A stretch of DNA of 64,000 nucleotides. It comes from Chamaelirium japonicum. Its lineage: Eukaryota > Streptophyta > Magnoliopsida > Liliales > Melanthiaceae. Below the pieces are notes generated by a model. It had not been told where the DNA came from. It did no database searches and saw only the letters and a list, made by a program, of their open reading frames with translations. Position numbers and translations under genes: made by a program. Location: contig CANTAL010000135.1 in assembly GCA_947650365.1 (NCBI GenBank), positions 186,001 to 250,000 of the forward strand, written 5' to 3'. Below, piece by piece: positions 1 through 13,400 of the stretch (position 1 is the stretch's first letter; the number at the start of each line of letters is the position of its first letter).

Positions 1-3000
1 ATCCATTCTAATTCATTCGCATGAATGTATCCATTCTAATTCATTCGTACGATCCATTCTAATTCATTCGCACAATCTATTAAAATTCATTCGTACGATC
101 CATTCTAATTCATTAGCACGATCCATTCAAATTCATTCGTACGATCCATTCTTTTTCAATCGTACGATCCATTCTTACTCATTTGTACGATCCATTCTAA
201 TTCATTCGCACGAATGTATCCATTCTAATTCATTCGTACGATCCATTCTAATTCATTCGCACGATCCATTCTAATTCATTCATATGATCCATTCTAATTC
301 ATTCGTACAATCCATTCTAATTCATTCACACAATCTATTCTAATTTATTCGTACGATACATTCTAATTCATTAGCACGATCCATTCTAATTCATTCGTAC
401 GATCCATTCTATTTTATTCATACGATCCATTCGTACTCATTCGTACGATCCATTCTATTTCATTCGCAAGAATGTATCCATTCTAATTCATTCGTACGAT
501 CCATTCTAATTCATTCGCACGATCCATTCTAATTCATTCATACGATCCATTCTAATTCATTCGTATGATCCATTCTAATTCATTCGCACGATCCATTCTA
601 ATTCATTCATACGATCCATTCTAATTCATTCATACAATCCATTCTAATTCTTTCGCATGAATGTATCCATTCTAATTCATTCGTACAATCCACCCTAATT
701 CCTTCGTATGATCCATTCTAATTCATTCGCACGAATGTATCCATTCTAATTTATTCGTACGATCCATTCGAATTCATTCATATGATCAATTCTAATTCAT
801 TCATACGATCCATGCTAATTCATTCGCACGAATGTATCCATTCTAATTCATTCGTACGATCCATTCTAATTCATTCGCACAATCTATTCTAATTCATTCG
901 TACGAGCCGTTCTAATTCATTCGCACGATCCATTCTGATTCATTTGTACGATCCACTCTAATTCATTCATACAATCCATTCTAATTCTTTTGCACGAATG
1001 TATCCATTCTAATTAATTCGTACGATCCATTCTAATTCCTTCATATGATCCATTCTAATTCCTTCGTATGATCCATTCTAATTCCTTCGTTCGATCATTC
1101 TAATTCATTCCCATGAATGTATCCATTCTAATTCATACGTACGATCCATTCTAATTCATTCATACGATCCAATCTAATTCATTCATACGATCCATTCTAA
1201 TTCATTCGCACGAATGTATCCATTCTAATTCATTCGCACGAATGTATCCATTCTAATTCATTCTAATTCCTTCGTACGATCCATTCGTACGATACATTCT
1301 AATTCCTTCGCACGAATGTATCCATTCTAATTCATCCGTTTGATCCATTCGAATTCATTCGCACAATCTATTCTAATTCATTCGTACGATCCATTCTAAT
1401 TCATTAGCACGATCCATTCTAATTCATTCGTACGAACCGTTCTATTTCATTCGTACGATCCATTCTAATTCATTCGCACGATCCATTCTAATTCATTCAT
1501 ACGATCCATTCTAATTCATTCGTACGATCCATTCTAATTCATTCGCACAATCCATTCTAATTCATTCATACGATCCATTCTAATTTATTCATACGATCCA
1601 TTCTAATTCATTCGCACGAATGTATCCATTCTAATTCATTCGTACGATCCATTCTAATTCATTCGCACGATCCATTCTAATTCATTCATACGATCCAGTC
1701 TAATTCATTCGTACGATCCATTCTAATTCATTCGTATGAACGTATCCATTCTAAATCATTCGTACGATCCATTCTAATTCATTCGCACGATCCAATCTAA
1801 TTCATTCGAACGATCCATTCTAATTCATTCGTACGATCCATTCAATTTCATTCGTACGATCCATTCTTACTCATTCGTACGATCCATTCAAATTCATACG
1901 TACAATCCATTCTAATTCATTCGTACGATCCATTCTAATTCGTTCGCACAATCTATTCTAATTCATTCATTCGATCCATTCTAATTCATTCTAATTCAAC
2001 TCTAATTCATTCATTCGATCCATTCTAATTCATTCGTTCGATCCATTCGAATTCATTCGCACGATCCGTTCTAATTCATTCATACGATCCATTCTAATTC
2101 ATTCGCGCGAATGTATCCATTCTAATTCATTCGTACGATCCATTCTAATTCATTCACACGAATGTATCCATTCTAATTCATTCGTACGATCCATTCTAAT
2201 TTATTCGCTCGATCCATTCTAATTCATTCGCACAATCCATTCTAATTCATTCGTACGATCCATTCTAATTCATTCGCACGATCTATTCTAATTCATTCAT
2301 ACGATCCATTCTAATTCATTCGTACGATCCATTCTAATTCATTCGCACGATCTATTCTAATTCATTCATATGATCCATTCTAATTCATTCATACAATCCA
2401 TTCTAATTCTTTCGCACGAATGTATCCATTCTAATTCATTCGTACGATCCACCTTAATTCCTTCGTATGATCCGTTCTAATTTATTCGCATGAATGTATG
2501 TATTCTAATTCATTCGTACGATCCATTCGAATTCATTCATACGATCCATTCTAATTCATTCATACGATCCATTCTAATTCATTCGCACGAATGTATCCAT
2601 TCTAATTCATTCGTACGATCCATTCTAATTTATTCGCACAATCTATTCTAATTCATTCGTATGATCCATTCTAATTCATTCGCACGATCCATTCTAATTC
2701 ATTTGTACGATCCATTCTAATTTATTCATACAATCCATTCTAATTCTTTTGCACAAATGTATCCATTCTAATTCATTCGTACGATCCATTCTGATTCCTT
2801 CATACGATCCATTCTAATTCCTTCTTATGATCCATTCTAATTCCTTTGTTTGATCCATTCTAATTCATTCCCCTGAATGTATCCATTCTAATTCATACGT
2901 ACGACCTATTCTAATTTATTCATACGATCCATTCTAATTCATTCGTACAAATGTATCCATTCTAATTCATTCGTACGATCCATTCTAATTCATTCGCACG

Positions 3001-4295
3001 ATCCAATCTAACTCATTCGCACGATCCATTCTAATTCATTCGTATGATCCATTCAAATTCAAACGTACGATCCATTCTAATTCATTCGTACGATCCATTC
3101 TAATTCCTTCGCACAATCTATTCTAATTCATTCGTACGATCCATTCTAATTCATTAGAACGATCCATTCTAATTCATTCGTACGATCTATTCTATTTCAT
3201 TCGTACGATCCATTCTTACTCATTCGTATGATCCATTCTAATACATTCGCACGAATGTATCCATTCTAACTCATTCATACGTTCCATTCTAATTAATTCG
3301 CACGATCCATTCTAATTCATTCGTACGATCCATTCTAATTCATTCGTACGATCCATTCTAATTCATTCGCACGATCCATTCTAATTCATTCATACGATCC
3401 ATTCTAATTCATTCATACGATCCATTCTAATTCATTGGCACGAATGTATCCATTCTAATTCATTCGTACGATCCATTCTATTTCATTCGCACGATCAATT
3501 CTAATTCATTCATACGATCCAGTCTAATTCATTCGTACGATCCATTCTAATTCATTCGTACGAATGTATCCATTCTAATTCATTCGTACGATCCATTCTA
3601 ATTCATTCGCATGATCCAATCTAATTCATTCGCATGATCTATTCTAATTCATTCGTATGATCCATTTTATTTCATTCGTACGATCAATTCTTACGCATTC
3701 GTACGATCTATTCTAATTCATTCGCATAAATGTATCCATTCTAATTCATTCGTACGATCCATTCTAATTCATTCGCACGATCTATTCTAATTCATTCATA
3801 CGATCCATTTCAATTCATTCGTACGATCCATTCTAATTCATTCGCACGATCTATTCTAATTCATTCATACGATCCATTCTAATTCATTCATACAATCCAT
3901 TCTAATTCTTTCAAATGAATGTATCCATTCTAATTCATTTGTACGATCCATTCTAATTCATTCGCACAATGTATTCTAATTCATTCGTACGATCCATTCT
4001 AATTCATTCGCACGATCCATTCTAATTCATTTGCACGATCCATTCTAATTCATTCATACAGTCCATTCTAATTCTTTTGCACGAATGTATCCATTCTAAT
4101 TCATTCGTACGATCCATTCTAATTCCTTCGTACGATCCATTCTAATTCCTTCGTACTATCCATTCTATTTCATTCGTATGATCCATTCTAATTCCTTTGT
4201 ACGATCCATTCTAATTCATTCCCATGAATGTATCCATTCTAATTTATACGTACGATCCATTCTAATTCATTCATACGATCCAATCTAATTCATTC
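1..4295 (+). repeat. Left forward tract with loose 1.76-kb period
   Basis: All units are forward. Marked variants recur at about 1,760 bp: the CCACCCTAATTCC variant at about 690 recurs as CCACCTTAATTCC at 2,450, and the CCCATGAATG cassette at 1,110 recurs as CCCCTGAATG at 2,870. The two halves are clearly less alike than the larger duplications further right, so this looks like an older or more mutated part of the higher-order pattern. A one-off disordered patch lies at about 1,980-2,010, where TAATTCATTC and TAATTCAACTC steps are stacked. Nothing other than satellite is present. Confidence 0.7.
3553..3566. repeat. 28-bp unit with a perfect 14-bp palindrome
   Basis: The 28-bp unit normally reads CATTCGCACGAATG, two 6-bp arms (CATTCG and CGAATG) around CA. 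Here the centre is TA, giving CATTCGTACGAATG, its own reverse complement. The same perfect form is at 46,557-46,570. The five extra bases of the 28-bp form are exactly what extends the CGTACG core into this dyad. Confidence 0.9.
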
Positions 4296-7200
4296 ATACG
4301 ATCCACTCCAATTCATTCGCACGAATGTGTCCATTCTAATTCATTCGTACGATCCATTCTAATTCATTCGCACTATCTTTTCTAATTCATTCGTACGATC
4401 CATTCTAATTCATTAGCCTGATCCATTCTAATTCATTCGTATGATCCATTCTATTTCATTCGTACGATCCATTCTTACTCATTCATACGATTTATTCTAA
4501 TTCTTTCGCTCGAATGTATCCATTCTAATTCATTCATACGATCCATTCTAATTCATTCGCACGATCCATTCTAATTCATTCATACGATCCATTCTAATTC
4601 ATTTGTACGATCCATTCTAATTCATTCGCACAATCTATTCTAATTCATTCGTACGATCCATTCTAATTCGTTAGCACGATCCATTCTAATTCATTCGTAC
4701 GATCCATTCTATTTCATTCGTACGATCCATTCTTACTCATTCGTACGATCCATTCTAATTCATTCGCACGAATATATCCATTCTAATTCATTCGTATGAT
4801 CCATTATAATTCATTTGCACGATCTATTCTAATTCATTCATACGATCCATTCTAATTCATTTGCACGATCCATTCTAATTCATTCATATGATCCATTCTA
4901 ATTCATTCGTACAATCCATTCTAATTCTTTCGCATGAATGTATCCATTCTAATTCATTCGTACGATCCACCCTAATTCCTTCGTATAATCTATTCTAATT
5001 CATTCGAACGAATGTATCCATTCTAATTCATTCGTACGATCCATTATAATTCATTCATACGATCCATTCTAATTCATTCGCACGAATGTATCCATTCTAA
5101 TTCATTCGTATGATCCATTCTAATTCATTCGCACAATCTATTCTAATTCATTCGTACGATCCATTCTAATTCATTCGCACGATCCATTCTAATTCATTTG
5201 CACGATCCATTCTAATTCATTCATACAATCCATTCTAATTCTTTTGCACAAATGTATCCATTCTTATTCATTCGTACGATCCATTCTAATTCCTTCGTAC
5301 GATCCATTATAATTCCTTCGTACGATCCACTCTAATTCCATCGTATGATCCATTCTATTTCATTCGTATGATCCATTCTAATTCCTTCGTACGATCCATT
5401 CTAATTCATTCCCATGAATGTATCCATTCTAATTCATACGTACGATCCATTCTAATTCATTCATACGATCCAATCTAATTCATTCATAAGATCCATTCTA
5501 ATTTATTCGCACGAATGTATCCATTCTAATTCATTCGTACGATCCATTCTAATTCATTCGCACAATCTATTCTAATTCATTCGTACGATCCATTCTAATT
5601 CATTAGCACGATCCATTCTAATTCTTTCGTACGATCCATTCTATTTCGTTCGTACGATCCGTTCTTACATATTCGTACGATCCATTCTCATTCATTCGCA
5701 CGAATGAATCCTTTCTAATTTATTCGTACGACCCATTCTAATTCATTCGCAAGATCCATTCTAATTCATTCATACGATTCATTCTTATTCATTCGTACGA
5801 TCCATTCTAATTCATTCGCACGATCCATTCTAATTCATTGATACGATCCATTCTAATTTATTCATACGATCCATTCTAATTCATTCACACGAATGTATCC
5901 ATTCTAATTCATTCGTACGATCCATTCTAATTCATTCGCACAATCTATTCAAATTCATTCGTACGATCCATTCTAATTCATTAGCACGATCCATTCTAAT
6001 TCATTCGTATGATCCATTCTATTTCAATCGTACGATCCATTCTTACTCATTCGTACGATCCATTCTAATTCATTCGCACGAATGTATCCATTCTAATTCA
6101 TTCGTACGATCCATTCTAATTCATTCGCACGATCCATTCTAATTCATTTATACGATCAATTCTAATTCATTCATACGATCCATTCTAATTCATTCGCACG
6201 ATCCATTCTAATTCATTCATACAATCCATTCTAATTCTTTCGCACGAATGTATCCGTTCTAATTCATTCGTACGATCCACCCTAATTCCTTCGTATGATC
6301 CATTCTAATTCATTCGCTCGAATGTATCTATTCTAATTCATTCGTACGATCCATTCGAATTCATTCATACGATCCATTCTAATTCATTCATACGATCCAT
6401 TCTAATTCATTCGCATGAATGTATCTATTCTAATTCATTCGTACGATCCATTCTAATTCATTCGCACAATCGATTCTAATTCATTAGTACGATCCATTCT
6501 AATTCATTCGCACGATCCATTCTAATTCATTTGTACGATCCATTCTAATTCATTCATACAATCTATTCTAATTCTTTTGCACGAATGTATCCATTCTAAT
6601 TCATTCATACAATCCATTCTAATTCCTTCGTACGATCCGTTTTAATTTCTTCGTACGATCCATTCTAATTCATTCCCATGAATGTATCCATTCTAATTCA
6701 TACGTACGATCCATTCTAATTCATTCATACGATCCAATCTAATTCATTCATACGATCTATTCCAATTCATTCGCACGAATGTATCCATTCTAATTCATTC
6801 GTACAATCCATTCTAATTCATTCGCACAATCTATTCTAATTCATTCGTACGATCCATTCTAATTTATTAGCATGATCCATTCTAATTCATTCGTACGATC
6901 CATTCTATTTCATTCGTACGATCCATTCTAATTCATTCGCACGAATGTATCCATTCTAATTCATTCAAAAGTTCCATTCTAATTCATTCGCACGATCCAT
7001 TCTAATTCATTCATACGATCCATTCTAATTCATTCGTACGATCCATTCTAATTCTTTCGCACGATCCATTCTAATTCATTCATACGATCTATTTTAATTC
7101 ATTCATACGATTCATTCTAATTCATTCGCACGAATGTATCCATTCTAATTCATTTGTACGATCCATTCTAATACATTCGCACAATCTATTCTAATTCATT

Positions 7201-7344
7201 CGTACGATCCATTCTATTTTATTCGTACGATCCATTCTTACTCATTCGTACGATCCATTCTAATTCATTCGCACGAATGTATCCATTCTAATTCATTCAT
7301 ACGATCAATTCTAATTCATTTGCACGATCCATTCAAATTCATTC
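4296..7344 (+). repeat. 3.05-kb higher-order unit, copy A
   Basis: This segment recurs immediately downstream. Anchors: ACGAATGTGTCC at 4,321 and 7,370 (offset 3,049); the rare CACTATCTTTTC at 4,371 and about 7,420; the AGCCTGATCC variant at about 4,414 and 7,463; CATAAGATCC at 5,483 and 8,601 (offset 3,118). The change of offset from 3,049 to 3,118 is explained by a 69-bp (three-unit) duplication inside copy B. Unit order and rare substitutions agree throughout, which excludes chance similarity between satellite units. Confidence 0.85.
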
Positions 7345-10300
7345 ATACGATCCATTCCAATTCAGTCGCACGAATGTGTCCATTCTAATTCATTCGTACG
7401 ATCCATTCTAATTCATTTGCACTATCTTTTCTAATTCATTCGTACGATCCATTCTAATTCATTAGCCTGATCCATTCTAATTCATTCGTATGATCCATTC
7501 TATTTCATTCATACGATCCATTCTTACTCATTCATACGATTTATTCTAATTCTTTCGCTCGAATGTATCCATTCTAATTCATTCGTACGATCCATTCTAA
7601 TTCATTTGCACGATCCATTCTAATTCATTCATACGATCCATTCTAATTCATTTGTACGATCCAGTCTAATTCATTCGCACAATCAATTCTAATTCATTCG
7701 TACGATCCATTCTAATTCGTTAGCACGATCCATTCTAATTCATTCGTACGATCCATTCTATTTCATTCGTACGATCCATTCTTACTCATTCGTACGATCC
7801 ATTCTAATTCATTCGTACGATCCATTCTATTTCATTCGTACGATCCATTCTTACTCATTCGTACGATCCATTCTAATTCATTCGCACGAATATATCCATT
7901 CTAATTCATTCGTATGATCCATTATAATTCATTTGCACGATCTATTCTAATTCATTCATACGATCCATTCTAATTCATTTGCACGATCCATTCTAATTCA
8001 TTCATATGATCCATTCTAATTCATTCGTACAATCCATTCTAATTCTTTCGCATGAATGTATCCATTCTAATTCATTCGTACGATCCACCCTAATTCCTTC
8101 GTATAATCTATTATAATTCATCTGAACGAATGTATCCATTCTAATTCATTCGTACGATCCATTATAATTCATTCATACGATCCATTCTAATTCATTCGCA
8201 CGAATGTATCCATTCTAATTCATTCGTATGATCCATTCTAATTCATTCGCACAATCTATTCTAATTAATTCGTACGATCCATTCTAATTCATTCGCACGA
8301 TCCATTCTAATTCATTTGCACGATCCATTCTAATTCATTCATACAATCCATTCTAATTCTTTTGCACAAATGTATCCATTCTTATTCATTCGTACGATCC
8401 ATTCTAATTCCTTCGTACGATCCATTATAATTCCTTCGTACGATCCACTCTAATTCCATCGTACGATCCATTCTATTTCATTCATATGATCCATTCTAAT
8501 TCCTTCGTACGATCAATTCTAATTCATTCCCATGAATGTATCCATTCTAATTCATACGTACGATCCATTCTAATTCATTCATACGATCCAATCTAATTCA
8601 TTCATAAGATCCATTCTAATTTATTCGCACGAATGTATCCATTCTAATTCATTCGTACGATCCATTCTAATTCATTCGCGCAATCTATTCTAATTCATTC
8701 GTACGATCCATTCTAATTCATTAGCACGATCCATTCTAACTCTTTCGTACGATCCATTCTATTTCGTTCGTACGATCCATTCTTACTTATTCGTACGATC
8801 CATTCTCATTCATTCGCACGAATGAATCCTTTCTAATTCATTCGTACGACCCATTCTAATTCATTCGCAAGATCCATTCTAATTCATTCATACGATTCAT
8901 TCTTATTCATTCGTACGATCCATTCTAATTCATTCGCACGATCCATTCTAATTCATTGATACGATCCATTCTAATTTATTCATACGATCCAATCTAATTC
9001 ATTCACACGAATGTATCCATTCTAATTCATTCGTACGATCCATTCTAATTCATTCGCACAATCTATTCAAATTCATTCGTACGATCCATTCTAATTCATT
9101 AGCACGATCCATTCTAATTCATTCGTACGATCCATTCTATTTCAATCGTACGATCCATTCTTACTCATTCGTACGATCCATTCTAATTCATTCACACGAA
9201 TGTATCCATTCTAATTCATTCGTACGATCCATTCTAATTCATTCGCACGATCCATTCTAATTCATTCATACGATCAATTCTAATTCATTCATACGATCCA
9301 TTCTAATTCATTCGCACGATCCATTCTAATTCATTCATACAATCCATTCTAATTCTTTCGCACGAATGTATCCGTTCTAATTCATTCGTACGATCCACCC
9401 TAATTCCTTCGTATGATCCATTCTAATTCATTCGCTCGAATGTATCTATTCTAATTCATTCGTACGATCCATTCGAATTCATTCATACGATCCATTCTAA
9501 TTCATTCATACGATCCATTCTAATTCATTCGCATGAATGTATCTATTCTAATTCATTCGTACGATCCATTCTAATTCATTCGCACAATCGACTCTAATTC
9601 ATTAGTACGATCCATTCTAATTCATTCGCACGATCCATTCTAATTCATTTGTACGATCCATTCTAATTCATTCATACAATCTATTCTAATTCTTTTGCAC
9701 GAATGTATCCATTCTAATTCATTCATACAATCCATTCTAATTCCTTCGTACGATCCCTTTTAATTTCTTCGTACGATCCATTCTAATTCATTCCCATGAA
9801 TGTATCCATTCTAATTCATACGTACGATCCATTCTAATTCATTCATACGATCCAATCTAATTCATTCATACGATCTATTCCAATTCATTCGCACGAATGT
9901 ATCCATTCTAATTCATTCGTACAATCCATTCTAATTCATTCGCACAATCTATTCTAATTCATTTGTACGATCCATTCTAATTTATTAGCACGATCCATTC
10001 TAATTCATTCGTACGATCCATTCTATTTCATTCGTACGATCCATTCTAATTCATTCGCATGAATGTATCCATTCTAATTCATTCATATGTTCCATTCTAA
10101 TTCATTCGCACGATCCATTCTAATTCATTCGTACGATCCATTCTAATTCATTCGTACGATCCATTCTAATTCTTTCGCACGATCCATTCTAATTCATTCA
10201 TACGATCCATTTTAATTCATTCATACGATCCATTCTAATTCATTCGCACGAATGTATCCATTCTAATTCATTTTTACAATCCATTCTAAAACATTCGCAC

Positions 10301-10473
10301 AATCTATTCTAATTCATTCGTACGATCCATTCTATTTCATTCGTACGATCCATTCTTACTCATTCGTACGATCCATTCTAATTCATTCGCACGAATGTAT
10401 CCATTCTAATTCATTCATACGATCCATTCTAATTCATTTGCACGATCCATTCAAATTCATTCATACGATCCAT
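7345..10473 (+). repeat. 3.05-kb higher-order unit, copy B
   Basis: This is the second tandem copy of the preceding segment, matching it to about 10,473. Shared rare variants include TCTCATTCATTCGCACGAATGAATCC (split: TCTCATTCATTCG, then CACGAATGAATCC) near 5,690 and 8,810. The right two thirds of copy B (from about 8,581) is also the left end of the 15.9-kb unit, so this sequence appears a third time at 24,537-26,430. In the stretches compared, the copy at 24.5 kb is closer to B than to A (for example CATTCTTACTTATTCG in both against CGTTCTTACATATTCG in A). Confidence 0.83.
7801..7869 (+). repeat. 69-bp local duplication of three units in copy B
   Basis: The run of units marked TAATTC, TATTTC and TTACTC (about 7,732-7,800) is repeated directly in 7,801-7,869. 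It is absent from copy A, which accounts exactly for the offset change 3,049 to 3,118. Being three units, it also preserves reading phase, but there is no reading frame to protect. Confidence 0.8.
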
Positions 10474-13400
10474 TCTAATTCATTCGTACGATCCATTCTA
10501 ATTCATTCGCAAAATCTATTCTAATTCATTTGTACGATCCATTCTATTTCATTAGCACGATCCATTCTAATTTATTCGTACGGTCCATTCTATTTCATTC
10601 GTACAATCCATTTTTACTCATTCGTACGATCCATTCTAATTCATTCGCACGAATGTATCAATTCGAATTCATTCGTATGATCCATTCTAATTCATTCGCA
10701 CGATCCATTCCGATTCATTCATACGATCTATTCTAATTCATTCATACGATCCATTCTAATTCATTCGCACGATCCATTCTAATTCATTCATACGATCCAT
10801 TCTAATTCATTCATACAATCCATTCCAATTCTTTCGCACGAATGTATCCATTCTAATTCATTTGTTCGCTCCACCCTAATTCCTTCGTATGATCCATTCT
10901 AATTCATTCGCACGAATGTATCCATTCTAATTCATTCGTACGATCCATTCGAATTCATTCATACGATCTATTCTAATTCATTCATACGATCCATTCTAAT
11001 TCATTCGCACGAATGTATCCATTCTAATTCATTCGTATGATCCATTCTAATTCATTTGCACAATCTATTCTAATTCATTCGTACGATCCATTCTTATTCA
11101 TTTGCACGATCCATTCTAATTCATTTGCACGATCCATTCTAATTCATTCATACTATCCATTCTAATTCTTTTGCACTAACGTATCCATTCTAATTCCTTC
11201 GTACGATCCATTCTAATTCCTTCGTACGATCCATTGTAATTCCTTCGTACGATCCATTCTATTTCATTCGTATGATCTATTCTAATTCCTTCGTACGATC
11301 CATTCTAATTCATTCCCATGAATGTATCCATACTAATTCATGCGTACGATCCATTCTAATTCATTCATACGATCCAATCTAATTCATTCATACGATCCAT
11401 TCTAATTCATTCGCACGAATGTATCCATTCTAATTCATTCGTACGATCTATTCTAATTCATTCGCACAATCTATTCTAATTCATTCGTATGATCCACTCT
11501 AATTCATTAGCACGGTCCATTCTAATTCATTCGTACGATCCATTCTATTTCATTCGTACGATCCATTCTTACTCATTCGTACGATCCATTCTAATTCATT
11601 CGCATGAATGTATCCATTCTAATTCATTCGTACGATCCATTCTAATTCATTCGCACGATCCATTCTAATTCATTCATACGACCCATTCTAATTCATTCGT
11701 ACGATCCATTCTAATTCATTCGTATGATCCTTTCTAATTCATTCGCATGATCCTTTCTAATTTATTCATACGATCCATTCTAATTCATTCATACAATCCA
11801 TTCTAATTCTTTCGCACGAATGTATCCATTCTAATTCATTTGTATGATCCACCCTAATTCCTTCATATGATCCATTCTAATACATTCGCACGAATGTATC
11901 CATTCTAATTCATTCGTACGATCCATTCGAATTCATTCATACGATCCATTCTAATTCATTCATACGATCCATTCTAATTCATTCGTATGAATGTATCCAT
12001 TCTAATTTATTCATACGAATATATCCATTCTAATTCATTCGTACGATCCATTCTAATTCATTCGCACGATCCAATCAAATTCATTCGCACAATCCATTCT
12101 AATTCATTCATACGATCCATTCTATTTCATTCGTACGATCTATTCTTACTCATTCGTACGATCCATTCTAATTCATTCGCACGAATGTACCATTCTAATT
12201 CATTCGTACGATCCATTCTAATTCATGCGCATGATCTATTCTAATTCATTCATACGATCCATTCTAATTCATTCGTACGATCCATTCTAATTCATTCGCA
12301 CGATCCATTCTAATTCATTCATACGATCCATTCTAATTCATTCATACAATCTATTCTAATTCTTTCGCACGAATTTATCCATTCTAATTCATTCGTACGA
12401 TCCACCCTAATTCCTTCGTATGATCCATTCTAATTCATTCGCATGAATGTATCCATTCTCATTCATTCGTAAGATCCATTCGAATTCTTTCATACGATCC
12501 ATTCTAATTCATTCATACGATCTATTCTAAATCATTTACACGAATGTATCCATTCTAATTCATTCGTACGATCCATTCTAATTCATTCGCACAATCTATT
12601 CTAATTCATTCTTACGATCCATTCTAATTCATTCGCACGATCAATTCTAATTCATTTGTACGATCCATTCTAATTCATTTGTACGATCCATTCTAATTCT
12701 TTTGCACGAATGTATCCATTCTAATTCATTCGTACGATCCATTCTAATTCCTTCATACGATCCATTCTAATTCTTTCGTACGATCCTTTCTTATTCCTTC
12801 GTTCGATCCATTCTAATTCATTCTCAGGAATGTATCCATTCTAATTCATATGTACGATCCATTCTAATACATTCATACGATCCAATCTAATTCATTCATA
12901 CGATCCATTCTATTTCATTCGCACGAATGTATCCATTCTAATTCATTCTAATTCCTTCGTACGATCCATTTGTACGATCCATTCAAATTCCATCGCACGA
13001 ATGTATCCATTCTAATTCATTCGTACGATTCATTCTAATTCATTCACACAATCTATTCTAATTCATTCGTACGATCCATTCTAATTCATTAGCACGATTG
13101 ATTCTAATTCATTAGTACGATCCATTCTATTTAATTCGTACGATCCGTTCTTACTCATTCGTACGATCCATTCTAATTCATTCGCACGAATGTATCCATT
13201 CTAATTCATTCGTACGATCCATTCTAATTCATTCGCACGATCCATTCTAATTCATTCATACGATCTAATCTAATTCATTCGTACGATCCATTCTAGTTCA
13301 TTCGTACGATCCATTCTAATTCATTCGCATGATCCATTCTAATTCATTCATATGATCCATTCTAATTCATTCATACAATCGATTATAATTCATTCGCACG

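Noticed and set aside
10530..10736. Open frame of 68 codons, and its near copy at 26,486-26,692
   Set aside because: It starts with TTG and is a straight translation of satellite units (repeating IHSNSFVRSI-like peptides with a 23-residue period). It is open only because units with TATTTC and similar changes remove the TAA normally met every 69 bp. No ribosome signal, domain or conservation beyond the repeat.
11987..12244. Open frame of 85 codons, and its near copy at 27,897-28,154
   Set aside because: The longest frame in 64 kb, but again only satellite peptide; it exists because 28-bp units shift phase past the TAA. Its conservation between the two sites is explained by the 15.9-kb duplication.
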